This document shows, in pieces, positions 43,397 through 51,039 of a DNA stretch of 64,000 nucleotides. The stretch is from Armatimonadota bacterium. GTDB lineage: Bacteria; Armatimonadota; Fimbriimonadia; Fimbriimonadales; Fimbriimonadaceae. The notes under the pieces are model-generated. The model was not told where the DNA came from, made no database searches, and saw only the letters and a program-made list of their open reading frames with translations. The position numbers and the translations under genes are program-made. Positions within the stretch are counted from its first letter, which is position 1. Every line of letters begins with the position of its first letter. Location of the stretch: positions 124,001 to 188,000 of the forward strand of contig JAFDWX010000001.1 in NCBI GenBank assembly GCA_018268255.1, read 5' to 3'.

Positions 43397-44611
43397 CTAG
43401 AACTTGCCCTGGAGGGCTTGTCTTCCCTTCACAACCACAGGATGGTTCCCGACCAGCTTCTGGATGCAGTGCGGCTTGAGCACTTGGGCCAGGGCGACGA
43501 ACATCATCCCCTGGTCCCAAACCAAAAAACGCTTGCCGACTTTGCCGCTGGTCAGGTCAACGGAATCATAGAAGCCGAGTTTTTCGCTTCGCGCGCCCAT
43601 GGACTCCAGGGCTCGCAAATTGGCAGCCGCTTCACTTGGCAAAAACTCTGCAGCAAGAGCACACGCGTGCGGGGTCACAACGCTTTCCTTGAGCGCGCCC
43701 CATCCGAGATACTCACCCGTGGGCGAATCGCTGGCAGACCATCCCCAAGCCTTCAGTTTCTTTTCCTGCGCAAGTTTGTACTGCGACCACGCGAAGGCAC
43801 TTGCCGATTTGCCGACCAATGAACCGCGCAGATCCAGCCAAAGCCCGGAAACGCGCTGCATGAAGAGACCGCCCCCGTTCCAACCAGGCTCCAAGTAGGT
43901 CACCCCCGCCCGAGTCTCTGTGCCCGTTCTCAGCCCGTCAAACACCTTGGGAGGTGCTTGGTCGGTCGCGACCGCGAAGAACTGGGCGAGCAGCGCGTCA
44001 GAGGCAAGGAGATCGAGATGCCATGCTTCGTTGAACTCGTGCTTTTCGGCATTGTAGCCACCCACGAGATACTTCCCGTCGTCTCGCACAAATTTGGACC
44101 ATTGAAGTTCATTGAACAGAGCATTGGCTCTTCTTGCCAATGCTGGGTCGGCTGAGGCAACGGTCAGCAATCCCGCCGCAAGGTTTCCCGTGTCCAATAT
44201 TGAAATCCAGGGATCGTGTTTGGCCGGCTTCAAGGTCGTCACACTATTCCAGGTCTGCTGAAAGCCAAAATTCTTCTCAAATCGCTCCATGCTCCCGAGC
44301 GTCTTTTGGATCCGTTTCCGAGCGTCGTTCACGGAGATATAACCCAGATCTCGGGCGGCGATCACGCTGGTCAGCCAGATGCCGATGTTGGATACGGAGG
44401 TGTACTCGCCCTTATCGCTATTGTCGTAGGGCAATCCGGTGGTCGGATTCTCCAGCGAGACCATACACGCCCATGTTTCTTTGCAGGCTTTTTCCAAATA
44501 CTGTCGATCGGCCGCGGTTAATGGACCAGCCGCGGGAGGCAGCGGACCTATTGGCTGGGCATCGGCAAACGATGAGCTGGCGATCACAAACATGGCAAGA
44601 AGGCACTTCAT
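43397..44611 (-). CDS. Secreted glucoamylase-like enzyme (GH144/PF10091-like)
   Basis: Exported glycosidase-like protein (404 aa). After the signal peptide (LLAMFVIASSSFADA) comes an alpha/alpha barrel with YTSVSNIGIWLTSVIAARDLGY and LDTGNLAAGLLTVA, as in the glycoamylase-like family that includes GH144 beta-1,2-glucanases; WGALKESVVTPHACALAAEF and FLVWDQGMMFVALAQVL match the later helices. The substrate is not certain. Its gene ends 54 bases from the pseudopilin gene (convergent). Confidence 0.7.
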   Translation of the reverse strand: MKCLLAMFVIASSSFADAQPIGPLPPAAGPLTAADRQYLEKACKETWACMVSLENPTTGLPYDNSDKGEYTSVSNIGIWLTSVIAARDLGYISVNDARKRIQKTLGSMERFEKNFGFQQTWNSVTTLKPAKHDPWISILDTGNLAAGLLTVASADPALARRANALFNELQWSKFVRDDGKYLVGGYNAEKHEFNEAWHLDLLASDALLAQFFAVATDQAPPKVFDGLRTGTETRAGVTYLEPGWNGGGLFMQRVSGLWLDLRGSLVGKSASAFAWSQYKLAQEKKLKAWGWSASDSPTGEYLGWGALKESVVTPHACALAAEFLPSEAAANLRALESMGARSEKLGFYDSVDLTSGKVGKRFLVWDQGMMFVALAQVLKPHCIQKLVGNHPVVVKGRQALQGKF

Positions 44612-44729
44612 GGCATTTCAATCCAGTGTGGTGGCACGTTTCAATCTAGCAGGCTGTTATCCCTAGCATACTGACTGGTGCGTTTGACGGGCCAAAATCG
44701 GCCCACCCAGCCGGAAATAGGACTTTCGC

Positions 44730-45056
44730 ATGATCACACGATCAGGTTGGATAGCTCGCCTAGTGGCTTGGATGCTTTCGATGGCTCTCGCCAAGGCTTG
44801 GGTTGACCGAACCACCTACATCAGCCCCACTGTTCTCGCAGGTGCCAGAGTGCAGTTGGGCGCCCCGGCCAAACACCACAACGGCTATGAAGCAATCAGC
44901 TATCCCAACGGAGACCTTCCCGCGTCGTGGGGTTCTTGCGCAGATGTCTCAGGCCGTGCGCATCGGATTTGCGGGCCACTACCGTGCCAAGCTCCTGCCC
45001 AATTTCCAGAAAGTCATCTTTCTAAAACGAGCGATTTGAGGTTTCTTGGGAGATAA
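44730..45056 (+). pseudogene. Decayed tandem copy of the DUF1287 gene
   Basis: The N-terminal part (about residues 37-82) matches the intact neighbour: AGARVQLGAPAKHHNGYEAI against AAAKAQLKNPAKYRNGYEQI, then YPNGDLPASWGSCADV against YPNGDIPKGWGSCADV. It then jumps: in the +1 frame, from about 44970, the sequence reads RIGFAGHYRAK, matching the end of the neighbour (KITGHFRVK). About 100 central residues are therefore deleted and the frame is shifted, so the 108-codon reading frame ends in nonsense. It is not expected to be functional. Confidence 0.75.
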
Positions 45057-45058
45057 CA

Positions 45059-45610
45059 ATGGTTAAGCGTTACGCTGGTTGGGTTTTGGCTCTGGGATTG
45101 CTTTGTGGAGCATTCGCCGCGCCGAAACTAAGCTCTAGGAATACTCTGGCGGCGGCCAAGGCCCAGCTCAAGAACCCGGCGAAATATCGGAACGGATACG
45201 AACAGATCAAGTACCCCAACGGCGACATCCCCAAAGGGTGGGGATCCTGCGCGGACGTAGCGGTTCGTGCCTTGCGAGGCTGTGGGCTGGACTTGCAGAA
45301 GGCCATTCATGAGGACGCCAAGCGCAACCGATATCCCGGGATGGGCAAACTGGACACCAATATCGACCACAGGCGGGTCCGGAATCAGGTGGTGTACTTT
45401 ACTCGGCGAGGCTGGCGGGTGAAGGGGCTGGACTTTAAGCCGGGTGACTTTGTAGTGTGGAAATTGCCCAGCGGCTATGACCATATCGGCGTGGTGAGCG
45501 ATCGGAAGGGCGCATCGGGCAACCCACTCGTGATCCACAACATCTGGCAGGTCGCCGAAGAAGATGTGCTCAAACGTTGGAAGATCACCGGGCACTTTCG
45601 CGTGAAGTGA
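45059..45610 (+). CDS. DUF1287 family secreted protein
   Basis: A 183-residue exported protein with an N-terminal signal peptide (WVLALGLLCGAFAA). The conserved set is GWGSCADVAVRALRGCGLDLQ (Cys), DTNIDHRRVRN (His), FKPGDFVVWKLPSGYDHIGVVSD (Asp-His) and PLVIHNI, giving a Cys-His-Asp-like arrangement reminiscent of NlpC/P60-type amidases; the family is uncharacterised. A truncated copy lies just upstream. It ends at the compound hairpin element (45617-45685). Confidence 0.85.
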   Translation: MVKRYAGWVLALGLLCGAFAAPKLSSRNTLAAAKAQLKNPAKYRNGYEQIKYPNGDIPKGWGSCADVAVRALRGCGLDLQKAIHEDAKRNRYPGMGKLDTNIDHRRVRNQVVYFTRRGWRVKGLDFKPGDFVVWKLPSGYDHIGVVSDRKGASGNPLVIHNIWQVAEEDVLKRWKITGHFRVK

Positions 45611-45616
45611 ACCGTT

Positions 45617-45685
45617 TTCGGCACCTAGGCCCGAGGCCAATCCCTCGTCCCGACTCACGTCGGGACTCCGCCCCCAGGTGCCGAA
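45617..45685. repeat. Compound inverted repeat between convergent genes
   Basis: Outer arms TTCGGCACCT (45617-45626) and AGGTGCCGAA (45676-45685) are perfectly complementary; inside them GTCCCGAC-TCAC-GTCGGGAC (45647-45666) forms a second perfect hairpin. It may be a bidirectional terminator for the two convergent genes or an extragenic palindromic (REP-like) element. No second copy was noticed in the window. Confidence 0.6.
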
Positions 45686-45691
45686 TAATGG

Positions 45692-46798
45692 TTACCTCGT
45701 TTTCCTCCGCCCGACGCAGATCGCCAGACCGAGTCCCAAAGTTGCCAGGCTCAAAGGCTCGGGAACCGGGGAGAAGAGCACGGCTCGCGTCTTTCCGGTT
45801 TGCGGGTCGAAAGTCCATCCGCCGATGACTCCCGCATCATTAATCCGGTAGGCGTTGTATTGCAAGCCAGCCTGCTTGTTTTCCAGCAGGTCATCGAACT
45901 TATAGGTCGTGCCACCCAGAACGGCGTAGTACTCCTCGTTCCAACGATGGCCAAACATATCGCCCTCGTAGGCCGAGAACAGGATATCGCCGTTGTTGTT
46001 GAAGCCCCCGGTCAGGTCCCAATACTGCTGAGAATGGATTGTGGGGAACCGCGTGATCTCACCATCTTTCCAGATCGCTGGAGCGTAAACCTTCTTTCCA
46101 AGGTCGTTGGTGTAATACTCCCAACCCAGTATCTGATCGTTGTTGTTCACGGCTGCCAAGCCACCGAAGATCTTTGGCTGATTGATGATCTCGATGTATT
46201 CACCATTTCGCCACGCTATCGGATAGAACATGTAGTCCCCTTTCCGATACATATAGCCGATAGCCAATCCGTGATCGTTGATCCCCATGGCTTCACCATA
46301 ATCCAACGGATTGTAAAGCTCGCGCATTGTTCCGTTCTCGAATAGCGCGGGACGAGGAGATGATCCAGCACTGTAAAAAGAACCTGCATAAGTACCGGAA
46401 TTATTCAACCCACGTGCCCAGCTCTTGTCTGTCCAAACTTGAGAAGTAATCAGGTGTGAGGCAGAGACTGCAATACGATACTGATTATCCTGAGAAGTTT
46501 CAATACCGCATATGGTTCCTTGAACGTTCATAGCCGACGCAAACATCCGATTACCAGCACTAATCGGCATGACCTCACCTACGAACTGGTTTTGGTCGTA
46601 CCGAAATAGTCTGTATGAATTCACGGAAGACACGGTAAACGCGCCTCGGTTATTGATTGTGGTCAGGTATGTGCTCTCGCCATTCAACTCAGTCGGAAGA
46701 TCAATTTCGCGAATGCGGTAACTTGGAGGTGAAGCGACCAAAATTGGAGCGAGTGAGCAAAGGACGAGCGTTGCTAGATTGCGGACAAAATTACTCAT
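45692..46798 (-). CDS. PEP-CTERM protein with HAF-type repeats
   Basis: Exported surface protein (368 aa). It has a signal peptide (NLATLVLCSLAPILVA) and repeats of the HAF type (NNRGAFTVSSVN, NNSGTYAGSFYSAG, NDHGLAIGYMYRKG, NNNDQILGWEYY, NNNGDILFSAYEG, NDAGVIGGWTF). The C-terminus is a PEP-CTERM sorting signal (SPVPEPLSLATLGLGLAICVGRRKTR: PEP, hydrophobic helix, basic end), to be processed by an exosortase not found here. The ATG at 46798 has AGGTGG upstream. The start overlaps an orphan dockerin-like ORF by 8 bases. Confidence 0.85.
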   Translation of the reverse strand: MSNFVRNLATLVLCSLAPILVASPPSYRIREIDLPTELNGESTYLTTINNRGAFTVSSVNSYRLFRYDQNQFVGEVMPISAGNRMFASAMNVQGTICGIETSQDNQYRIAVSASHLITSQVWTDKSWARGLNNSGTYAGSFYSAGSSPRPALFENGTMRELYNPLDYGEAMGINDHGLAIGYMYRKGDYMFYPIAWRNGEYIEIINQPKIFGGLAAVNNNDQILGWEYYTNDLGKKVYAPAIWKDGEITRFPTIHSQQYWDLTGGFNNNGDILFSAYEGDMFGHRWNEEYYAVLGGTTYKFDDLLENKQAGLQYNAYRINDAGVIGGWTFDPQTGKTRAVLFSPVPEPLSLATLGLGLAICVGRRKTR

Positions 46799-46940
46799 CA
46801 CCCACCTGATCAAAATGATCCGAGAGGATTTGGTAGTCGAAAGCGGTTACCGACTCATCTCTGTCTAAGTCCGCACGAGGATCCCAATTACTGTCTCCCG
46901 GCCGACGGTCATAAACCGCGATGAAAAATGTTCTTCGCAT
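46791..46940 (-). CDS. Orphan dockerin-like ORF
   Basis: A 49-residue frame reading a complete dockerin-style calcium loop (ADLDRDESVTAFDYQILSDHF, about residues 23-43), ending in DQVGDE, very like the ends of the secreted proteins at 12231 and 36844. GGAGAGG lies just before its ATG. There is no signal peptide. It overlaps the start of the PEP-CTERM gene by 8 bases. Either it is the surviving end of a lost dockerin-like gene or it makes a short protein; on this evidence a remnant is more likely. Confidence 0.5.
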   Translation of the reverse strand: MRRTFFIAVYDRRPGDSNWDPRADLDRDESVTAFDYQILSDHFDQVGDE

Positions 46941-47072
46941 AGGCCTCTCCAGAACTTGCACCCAATGGTGCAGTCATCTATAGTCTATCAAGAACGTTGA
47001 GCAGAAGTGTTAAGAAGGTATTCACCAAGGAGACTTTCTTCCACCCATCACTTTACAACGTCCCGCGATAAC

Positions 47073-47459
47073 TCACCTTAAGGCCCGGACTAAGACCCAA
47101 AATCCTGCGGCACAACCGCCGACAGTCATCGCCAGCGATCCCGCCATGTAGCCGAACGCAGCCACAAATCGATCTTCGCGCAATAGCGTATAACTCTCCA
47201 GCGCAAACGCGCTAAAGGTCGTAAATCCGCCCAAGCAGCCGGTAATTGCAAAGAGCCGCCAACCTTCGCGGACGTCGCGCACGGTCCACCATCCCGCCAA
47301 GGCACCGATCAAAAAACTCCCCAGAACATTGATGGCGAAGGTGCCCCAAGGAAATCCGGTACCGAATCGACTGCTCACCAGTTGCCCCACGAGCAACCGC
47401 ATGGCGCCACCGAGTCCAGCGCCTACAAACACGATGAGAACTTTTTGCCAAAGCGGCAA
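47073..47459 (-). CDS. crcB: Fluoride channel CrcB/Fluc
   Basis: Fluoride exporter of the inner membrane, working as a dual-topology dimer. Four transmembrane helices in 128 aa. Family motifs: GAGLGGAMRLLVG in helix 1, PWGTFAINVLGSFLIGAL (the conserved Asn), and GGFTTFSAFALES with the Phe-box and central Na+-site residues. It follows a small gene by 3 bases. No convincing fluoride riboswitch was found upstream. Confidence 0.95.
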   Translation of the reverse strand: MPLWQKVLIVFVGAGLGGAMRLLVGQLVSSRFGTGFPWGTFAINVLGSFLIGALAGWWTVRDVREGWRLFAITGCLGGFTTFSAFALESYTLLREDRFVAAFGYMAGSLAMTVGGCAAGFWVLVRALR

Positions 47460-47462
47460 AGC

Positions 47463-47699
47463 TTAGGAAAGCTCCCCTTCGCCGACCAACTCCGATAGAG
47501 TCTCAAGAACACCGTCGGACGGGTTGAAATAGATCGGGCGTTCGTTGCGAAGGACATCTACAATCGCGTGGAATTCCGTTCCATCCATGCCATCCATTTC
47601 AAACTCGCCTTGTGGAGTAATCAGGGTTACCTTGCCCGTGTGGGAGCCGAAATGCCAGGCAGCTTTGTAGTAGGAAACCGGAATCATCGGCTGGAGCAT
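47463..47699 (-). CDS. Small uncharacterised protein upstream of crcB
   Basis: A 78-residue soluble protein without signal or membrane segment; beta-rich N-terminal half (WHFGSHTGKVTLITPQGEF), acidic C-terminus. It stops 3 bases before crcB and is presumably co-transcribed with it. An alternative ATG lies 4 codons downstream (47687). No family recognised; support is reading frame and spacing. Confidence 0.5.
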   Translation of the reverse strand: MLQPMIPVSYYKAAWHFGSHTGKVTLITPQGEFEMDGMDGTEFHAIVDVLRNERPIYFNPSDGVLETLSELVGEGELS

Positions 47700-47714
47700 A
47701 CACGAAAAGAACGC

Positions 47715-47742
47715 GGCGACCCTTGGAACACCATGAGTCGCC
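47715..47742 (-). terminator. Hairpin after the fibro-slime PEP-CTERM gene
   Basis: On the minus strand GGCGAC and GTCGCC form a 6-bp stem, with an inner TGG/CCA stem around TGTT. GCGTTCTTTTCG follows. It probably ends the 47757 gene or lies in the leader of the crcB pair; it contains ATGGTGTTC, which only superficially resembles a fluoride riboswitch. Confidence 0.4.
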
Positions 47743-47756
47743 CGCTACGAGGGATA

Positions 47757-48491
47757 CTAGCGCTTCTTGCGCCGGACGACAATCCCAACTCCGGCCATCA
47801 AAGCCAGCATCGAGGCAGGTTCCGGCACCAAGCCAAAGCTAGTCTGCATGCGGAAGTGCGAACCCGTGGTGTGGCGCTCGGCAAAGAACAAATCGAAATC
47901 GTACGACTTTCCGGCAGTCAGCCCCAGCGTATCCAGGTTGATCGACTGCGACGTTTCACTGTGAACTCCTCCGATATCTACGGCCAACTTGTTGTCGATA
48001 AAGACCCAAACATCGTCGTCGCCGCTGAACGTGAACGTCTGCCCTGGGTTGTAATCGAAGGCTCCGTGGTACTCAAACGTGAACGAGTAGTTGTGAGGCT
48101 GCTCTTGGTTGCCAAATCCTTGGCCGTCGACTGGGAAGAACTCATCATTGGAATAGGAGTAGATCGTGCCCGATCCGCCGTTATCCAAAGTCAATGTCAA
48201 CGGAATCGCCTCGTTGACTCCGGGGGTATCGGCAAACCACTGCGCGAACGTCTCGGCGCTGGTTACTCCGCCGTAGTTATTGGTGCCGATGTAGGTCGGA
48301 TTTTTGGAAGCATCGAGTGTTGCTGCCACCATTCCCGGAGAGAAGCCGGGGTCCAGCCACTCGAAGTCGGGATGGCCGCCGTCCGTTCCCCGCATCTTAA
48401 AATCGTGGATGGTGCCCGTGATGTTAAACGTGTCCGCGTTGCCTGCAGCCCCAAGTCCGGCGAATAACAAAAGTCCAAGTAGTTTTTTCAT
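47757..48491 (-). CDS. PEP-CTERM fibro-slime domain protein
   Basis: Exported 244-residue protein. The signal peptide (KKLLGLLLFAGLGAAGNA) is followed by a fibro-slime/PA14-like domain with TFNITGTIHDFKMRGTDGGHPDFEW near the start, FTFSGDDDVWVFIDNKLAVDIGGVH (calcium-loop style) and LFFAERHTTGSHFRMQTSF, and by a PEP-CTERM tail (LVPEPASMLALMAGVGIVVRRKKR). The ATG at 48491 has GGAGGAAG upstream; a longer frame reaches 48758, but the added sequence looks non-coding and crosses the divergent gene. Expected at the cell surface or in exopolysaccharide. Confidence 0.9.
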   Translation of the reverse strand: MKKLLGLLLFAGLGAAGNADTFNITGTIHDFKMRGTDGGHPDFEWLDPGFSPGMVAATLDASKNPTYIGTNNYGGVTSAETFAQWFADTPGVNEAIPLTLTLDNGGSGTIYSYSNDEFFPVDGQGFGNQEQPHNYSFTFEYHGAFDYNPGQTFTFSGDDDVWVFIDNKLAVDIGGVHSETSQSINLDTLGLTAGKSYDFDLFFAERHTTGSHFRMQTSFGLVPEPASMLALMAGVGIVVRRKKR

Positions 48492-48686
48492 TCCTTCCTC
48501 CCAATCAACATCCAAGAGCGTTACCGGGTCCACAATCGGTTGCCCATGCTCTTGATCGCGCAGCAAAATTCTGCTGCACCTATGCAATTCTACAGGTTTT
48601 GATTTGAATTGCGCAAGATTCCTGCATAGGATTGTAGGCTTGGTATGGAATAAGCTGGAGCCCAAACTTAAGGTAGTTTGTCCAAT

Positions 48687-49382
48687 ATGCGAACGATCAT
48701 CGCGATCGGAGGTGGAACGAGCTTTGAAGATGGGACCGGGCTTCCCATTCATCGACACCTTTTAGACCGTACGGGAGCGGCAAAACCCAAGATCACATAC
48801 ATTCCGACAGCCTCCTCGGAGAACATCGAAGGGATGCTCATCGCTCGCATCGGGTTCCAGTCGCTTGGTGCCACTGTCCAGGTGCTGTCCTTGTTCAGCC
48901 TTCCCAGCAACGATCTCATAGACTGGATGGCCGATAGCGATCTGATTTATGTCGGTGGCGGCAACACCAAGAGCATGTTAGCGTTGTGGAAGGAATGGGA
49001 GGTGGATACTGCTCTGAAACACCACTATGATCAAGGCAAGCTCATCGCAGGCGTAAGCGCTGGCGCCAACTGCTGGTTCGAAAGCTGCAGCACCGACTCC
49101 TATTTCGGGCCCTATCGCGCCCTGCCCGCTCTCGGTTGGATCAAGGGGAGCTTTTGCCCGCATCTTGAGAGCGAACCCGAACGCCGACCAACGCTGGAAA
49201 CCTTCCTCAGCACAGGTGCTATGGCCAGTGGATACACAACCACAGATGGAGCGGCCCTGGAGTTTCACGATGAGAACCTGGTTGGGGCGATGGGATGGTT
49301 GGACTCAGCCAAAGCCTTCCGCACGTTCGCTGGCACTCCGCCTCGCTTTGAGCCGATCGAGCTCACTTGGCTCCACCGATAG
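48687..49382 (+). CDS. Peptidase S51 (dipeptidase E/cyanophycinase-like)
   Basis: Serine peptidase of the S51 family (231 aa). The nucleophile is S124 in AGVSAGANCWF. The family motif YVGGGNTKSMLALW and an N-terminal TIIAIGGG strand are present; the acidic substrate-binding loop is CPHLESEPERR. By length it resembles E. coli PepE, cleaving Asp-X dipeptides, more than cyanophycinase (about 270 aa or more). The ATG at 48687 is preferred over a TTG at 48678. Its stop at 49380-49382 lies 8 bases before the likely meaB start. Confidence 0.85.
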   Translation: MRTIIAIGGGTSFEDGTGLPIHRHLLDRTGAAKPKITYIPTASSENIEGMLIARIGFQSLGATVQVLSLFSLPSNDLIDWMADSDLIYVGGGNTKSMLALWKEWEVDTALKHHYDQGKLIAGVSAGANCWFESCSTDSYFGPYRALPALGWIKGSFCPHLESEPERRPTLETFLSTGAMASGYTTTDGAALEFHDENLVGAMGWLDSAKAFRTFAGTPPRFEPIELTWLHR

Positions 49383-49390
49383 GATTTGCC

Positions 49391-50482
49391 GTGCCGGATA
49401 CCGAAAACCCAGATGGGATGATCCAAAAATCCGCGATGGCGGAACTGCCCGGAATCGCGCAACCCTCAACGCTCAACCCCAGGCTGGTTGTCAAACGCCG
49501 ACGCAGCGACTCGCCCGAGAGCATCTTCGAGCAGCTCCGAAATGGAGATCGCATCGCGCTGGCACGTGCGATCACCCTATGCGAAAGCACCCATCCCGTC
49601 CACGCTTCCCACGCTGAAGTCATTTTGGACTTGGCATTGAAGCACGCGACCCCTTCACGAAGGTTCGGCATAACCGGCATCCCTGGCGTGGGCAAAAGCA
49701 CACTCATCGAAGCGCTCGGCAACGAGGTGCTCGCCGATGAACGAAACAAGCTCGCGATCTTGGCCATCGACCCGACCAGTGCATACTCCCACGGCAGCAT
49801 CTTGGGTGACAAAAGCCGGATGCCAACCTTAGCTGTCCATCCGCGGGCATTCATTCGCCCAAGCCCGACCGGCGGCCACCTGGGTGGAGTCGCACATCAA
49901 ACCAGAGAATCCATTTTGCTTTGCGAAGCCGCCGGCTACAACGTTATTTTTGTTGAAACGGTAGGAGTTGGCCAGAGTGAGTTCATGGTCCGCGAGATGG
50001 TGGATTGCTTCTTGCTCCTGATCCTTGCTGGCGCCGGAGACGAACTCCAAGGGATCAAGCGCGGTGTCATGGAGATGGCGAACGTCTTGGCTATCACCAA
50101 ATGCGATGGGGATAACATCATCCGCGCGAAGATCGCTCGCCAGCAGGTGCTCAACGCTCTCCACCTTTCGGCGGACCCAGGTCGAGGTCTTCCGCCCGTC
50201 ATTTTGACTTCTGCTGTGTCCAAATCCGGCATTCAAGACCTCTGGACAGAGTTGCTCGAGTTCTGCATTCTCGACGAAGCATCGGGCCGATTGTCGGCTC
50301 GGAGGACCGCGCAAGCGGTCCACTGGATGCAGGATCTCGTCCGGGAAGGTGCTCTCGAACGGCTTAGCCGCAAGCCGGGCTTCGATGCGCTGGAGCAGAA
50401 CCTGCGAGCAAGTGTCACGACAGGCGAACTCACTCCGCGATCTGCAGCTCAGCAACTGCTGAATTTCGCCACGAACCGCTGA
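49391..50482 (+). CDS. meaB: Methylmalonyl-CoA mutase-associated GTPase MeaB (ArgK family)
   Basis: G3E-type GTPase that guards methylmalonyl-CoA mutase: it gates loading of adenosylcobalamin and ejects damaged cofactor. The Walker A motif is GIPGVGKST (about residues 96-104), followed by AIDPTSAYSHGSILGDKSRM, the switch region FIRPSPTGGHLGG, FVETVGVGQSE (DxxG-like) and TKCDGD (base recognition, TKxD). The GTG at 49391 (AGGA 6 bases before) is favoured; TTG 49367 and ATG 49418 are alternatives. It lies far from mutAB at 20-24 kb, but its role ties it to that operon. A C-terminal dimerisation arm is present. Confidence 0.93.
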   Translation: MPDTENPDGMIQKSAMAELPGIAQPSTLNPRLVVKRRRSDSPESIFEQLRNGDRIALARAITLCESTHPVHASHAEVILDLALKHATPSRRFGITGIPGVGKSTLIEALGNEVLADERNKLAILAIDPTSAYSHGSILGDKSRMPTLAVHPRAFIRPSPTGGHLGGVAHQTRESILLCEAAGYNVIFVETVGVGQSEFMVREMVDCFLLLILAGAGDELQGIKRGVMEMANVLAITKCDGDNIIRAKIARQQVLNALHLSADPGRGLPPVILTSAVSKSGIQDLWTELLEFCILDEASGRLSARRTAQAVHWMQDLVREGALERLSRKPGFDALEQNLRASVTTGELTPRSAAQQLLNFATNR

Positions 50483-50505
50483 GTCCAAGTGCTAATCTAT
50501 CCAGC

Positions 50506-51039
50506 ATGGTACTCACCTCACTTGCGCTGCTTTTAGCGGCTCCAAAAGTCACGCCTTTTACGGGTCCGACGATCACCGTGATGATGGCAAGCAAGAAGTC
50601 TTTCGTCATCCAGACCGAAACGGCGAATTCACCCAAAACCGTCGCCCAAATCGTTGGCCTCTGCAACAAAAAGTTCTATGACGGTCAGCTGGTCCACCGA
50701 GTCGAAGATTGGGTGGTCCAGTGGGGCGACCCGACCAGCCGCAAGGGTGTGGATGCTCCGGGGGTCGGAGAGGGCGGTTCAGGCAAGGATCTTCCGTTCG
50801 AGGAGTCGCCAGTTGAGTTCAAGCGCGGCATTGTGGGCATCGCTTCCACAGGCATGAAAGTCGGGGGTGACTCGCAGATTTTCATTCTCACCAAGGATGC
50901 GGAGCGACTCACTAAGAACTATGCCGTTCTGGGCAAAGTGATCAAGGGCATGGATGTTGTGGACGGCATTAAGCGAGGCGACAAGATCGTGTCCATGCGA
51001 GCAGCAGAGATCAAGATAACCCGACGAAAGAAGAATTGA
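50506..51039 (+). CDS. Cyclophilin-type peptidyl-prolyl isomerase
   Basis: Proline isomerase (177 aa) of the cyclophilin fold. Its N-terminal 12 residues are hydrophobic (MVLTSLALLLAA), so it may be exported. The core has NSPKTVAQIVGLCNKKFYDGQLVHRVEDWVVQWGDPT (the catalytic Arg in the R of FHR-like VHR), then GSGKDLPFEE, GIVGIAS and DSQIFILTKD. The ATG at 50506 is 23 bases after the meaB stop. Its end overlaps the nitroreductase start by 4 bases. Confidence 0.93.
   Translation: MVLTSLALLLAAPKVTPFTGPTITVMMASKKSFVIQTETANSPKTVAQIVGLCNKKFYDGQLVHRVEDWVVQWGDPTSRKGVDAPGVGEGGSGKDLPFEESPVEFKRGIVGIASTGMKVGGDSQIFILTKDAERLTKNYAVLGKVIKGMDVVDGIKRGDKIVSMRAAEIKITRRKKN

Noticed and set aside
44803-45039. Separate small protein in the +1 frame over the DUF1287 pseudogene
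   Set aside because: Only its end (GHYRAK) matches the family; the rest is out-of-frame sequence of the first copy. It is better explained as part of the decayed gene.
47700-47760. Fluoride riboswitch before the crcB pair
   Set aside because: The leader hairpin contains ATGGTGTTC, but the surrounding stems do not match the crcB-motif pseudoknot and no following helix is present.
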